Part shown: piece after piece, positions 43,748-45,000 of the stretch | How positions within the stretch are numbered: the stretch's first letter is position 1 | Layout of the letters: each line of letters opens with the position of its first letter | Assembly: GCA_009746045.1 (NCBI GenBank) | Contig: RPFO01000022.1 | Coordinates: forward strand, 1,986,660 to 2,031,659 | Reading direction: 5' to 3' | Origin: Mesostigma viride | Taxonomy: Eukaryota; Streptophyta; Mesostigmatophyceae; Mesostigmatales; Mesostigmataceae | Length of the DNA: 45,000 nt | The notes under the pieces: model-generated | What the model saw: the letters and a program-made list of their open reading frames with translations, nothing else | Databases searched by the model: none | Told to the model about the DNA's origin: nothing | Translations under genes and position numbers: made by a program

Positions 43748-43799
43748 TCAGGGCAGGCGTGGCAGCCACCGAGGGGGGGGGCTTAAATATATATGTTAG

Positions 43800-44530
43800 C
43801 GGGTGTGTAAGCCTGTAAGCCGAGAACACAAATAGCTGAATGAAATAACTTCAGGCGGCCTCACCACGGTCATCAAATATCATCCTCAGACCCATTCCTG
43901 ATAAAATACCTGTAGGAACGGTGCACACAAACCGTCCATGGGTGTCGTGCGAAATGGACACCACAAGCATCTCACAAATGCAGTATATGATCTGTTAACC
44001 ATAAAACCAGGCTCAACGGCCCTCGTCATGTCACCATCGTTTACTGAAATTAATGGCCACTAGGGCTGTCCCGGCACCCAGAATTGCTGGAGTAACCGGA
44101 TGAAAATGACTGTAGCTGGACGGTGACTATAGTGCTATGGCAATGTAACGAGGGCTAAGAGCCTACAAATCTGCGTCTACATGTGGCCTCTCGTCGTGTC
44201 ATGGCGGATGTACCCACCCTGGCTGTGTGAGGTAGATTGCCTGCATGCAAGGCAAAAATAGATCATCCGGCAAAGCACAAAACGTTACAACACACACACA
44301 CACACACAAAAGTGAGATGAACACCAGACGCATGACATGCCAACGCCTTTGCATGACTTGGAAGTCAGTTGTCTATTATAAGGATCGAGGCGGGGCGATG
44401 CCACATCAGTTGACTGGCTATCGATCTATCCATGAGTACTGTTTTGGTCTTATAGGGCCAGTTGGCGAGCGCGAGCCACCTGCATGCCAAGTGCTTCGTG
44501 TGTACGGCATGTTTAGGTCGATGCAAACTG
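43800..44530. other. No gene recognised; short CA repeat
   Basis: A (CA)n tract of about 19 bases lies at 44289-44307. No domain was seen in any frame between the complete retrotransposon and the ORF1 relic. Confidence 0.5.
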
Positions 44531-44540
44531 TCTGTATTTC

Positions 44541-45000
44541 AGGTGGAGGCGAGGAGGGCGGGCGGTGGCGGTGGGGATGGCGGGGAGCTCAGCAGCCAGC
44601 ATGCGGCCCACACGGCTGCCATGCAATGTCTTCTGCAGCGCTCGATGGAAGTCGCGTGCTGTGAGAGGCCGGCTTCTTGAAGGTGGAGGAGGATCCTAAG
44701 CGCTCTGTCGACGACCTCTGGGTCCCCTCCCCCTGGCATGACCGAATCCACCTTCGAAGGTGGATTTGGTGGAAAAGAGGGCGGCGAGCTGAAGGCGCAG
44801 GCGGGACCAGCCAGGCAGGTGGTCAGGTCTGCGGCCATCAACTCCGTTGCGGCAATACAGGCCGTCAGGGCCATTAATTCCGGAGGTGATGATGGGCGTG
44901 GAGGCGCTGGCACAGGTCAAGGAGGGAGGCGTACGACCCATGCATAATCAAACACGAGCTCCAGTATCTGGACGGGATGGCATGTCTAAATAGCCGGGTC
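44541..45000 (-). pseudogene. L1-type ORF1 5' fragment, third copy
   Basis: From GTGGAGGCGAGGAGGGCGGG at 44541 to the window end, this matches 36682-37140 with few substitutions. It encodes the same MALTACIAATEL and HLQEAGLSQHATSIERC segments on the minus strand. Differences include 2-bp insertions near 44610 and 44620 and the absence of the TTAA/ATTA insertion seen at 36980 and of an ATA at 37130. The copy continues past the window end. Confidence 0.8.

Larger units (their letters stand above)
38444..43782 (-). mobile_element. Structurally complete RLE-type non-LTR retrotransposon with PHD and RING fingers (~5.34 kb)
   Basis: The element is bounded by TTAAATATATAT on both sides (38432-38443 and 43783-43794). 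On the minus strand it has a short 5' leader, ORF1 (PHD, unrecognised region, RING-H2, C2H2-type fingers; ends TAG at 41396-41398) and ORF2 (RT, CCHC, endonuclease; stop 38582). A ~140-bp 3' UTR follows, ending about 15 bases after TGTAAG. It has no poly(A) tail and ends in A/T. Several frameshifts, some in C-runs (about 42920 and 40742), others near 43230 and 42392, mean it is probably inactive or its homopolymers are misread. Other copies in the window are open across some of these points. Confidence 0.85.

Overview
This is a eukaryotic nuclear window that is mostly transposable elements. The most likely host is a chlorophycean (volvocine-like) green alga. The reasons are GC-rich coding sequence, introns with GT..AG borders, a host gene of the plant/algal KDO pathway, GIY-YIG and Penelope-like retroelements, and a retrotransposon whose 3' end lies just after a TGTAA motif, the usual green-algal poly(A) signal. 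The assignment is inferred from content only.

Layout. 1-3.3 kb: decayed Penelope-like reverse transcriptase (minus), split by a ~1.08 kb insertion. 3.6-5.1 kb: a LINE 3' end invaded by a foldback element that carries a tRNA-like module, then a decayed GIY-YIG endonuclease (minus). 5.1-8.4 kb: no gene seen. 8.4-9.8 kb: L1-type ORF1 relic (minus). 10.2-10.8 kb: a second foldback/tRNA-like element. 11.2-13.4 kb: two relics of the RLE retrotransposon clade. 13.5-16.8 kb: dispersed repeats. 16.8-21.8 kb: a long damaged copy of the RLE retrotransposon, invaded by a small element with 5-bp target duplications and by two stacked truncated copies of itself. 21.8-26.7 kb: LINE fragments, one a clean 1.64 kb insertion with a poly(A) tail. 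27.3-31.5 kb: the only convincing host gene, a four-exon (or more) arabinose-5-phosphate isomerase (SIS + two CBS) on the plus strand, with a LINE in its last intron. 31.9-37.1 kb: two ORF1-only L1-type elements lying tail to tail, the first invaded by three stacked RLE copies. 37.2-37.6 kb: a CTGAGAAA array. 37.6-43.8 kb: a truncated RLE copy followed by a structurally complete ~5.34 kb copy (minus). 44.5-45 kb: a second copy of the ORF1 5' region.

The central system is the RLE-type non-LTR retrotransposon at 38.4-43.8 kb. Its reading frames encode, in order, a PHD finger, a long unrecognised region, a RING-H2 finger, two C2H2-type fingers, reverse transcriptase, a CCHC finger and a PD..D endonuclease. 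At least eight more partial copies are present. Copies are flanked by TA tracts and stack serially into the target duplication of the previous insertion at three separate loci. Copies of this and other families are nearly free of substitutions in the stretches compared but carry many 2-8 bp insertions, often forming short palindromes. A second theme is a group of small elements with AGTT..AACT ends and 5-bp target duplications, two of which combine foldback arms with a tRNA-like B-box module.
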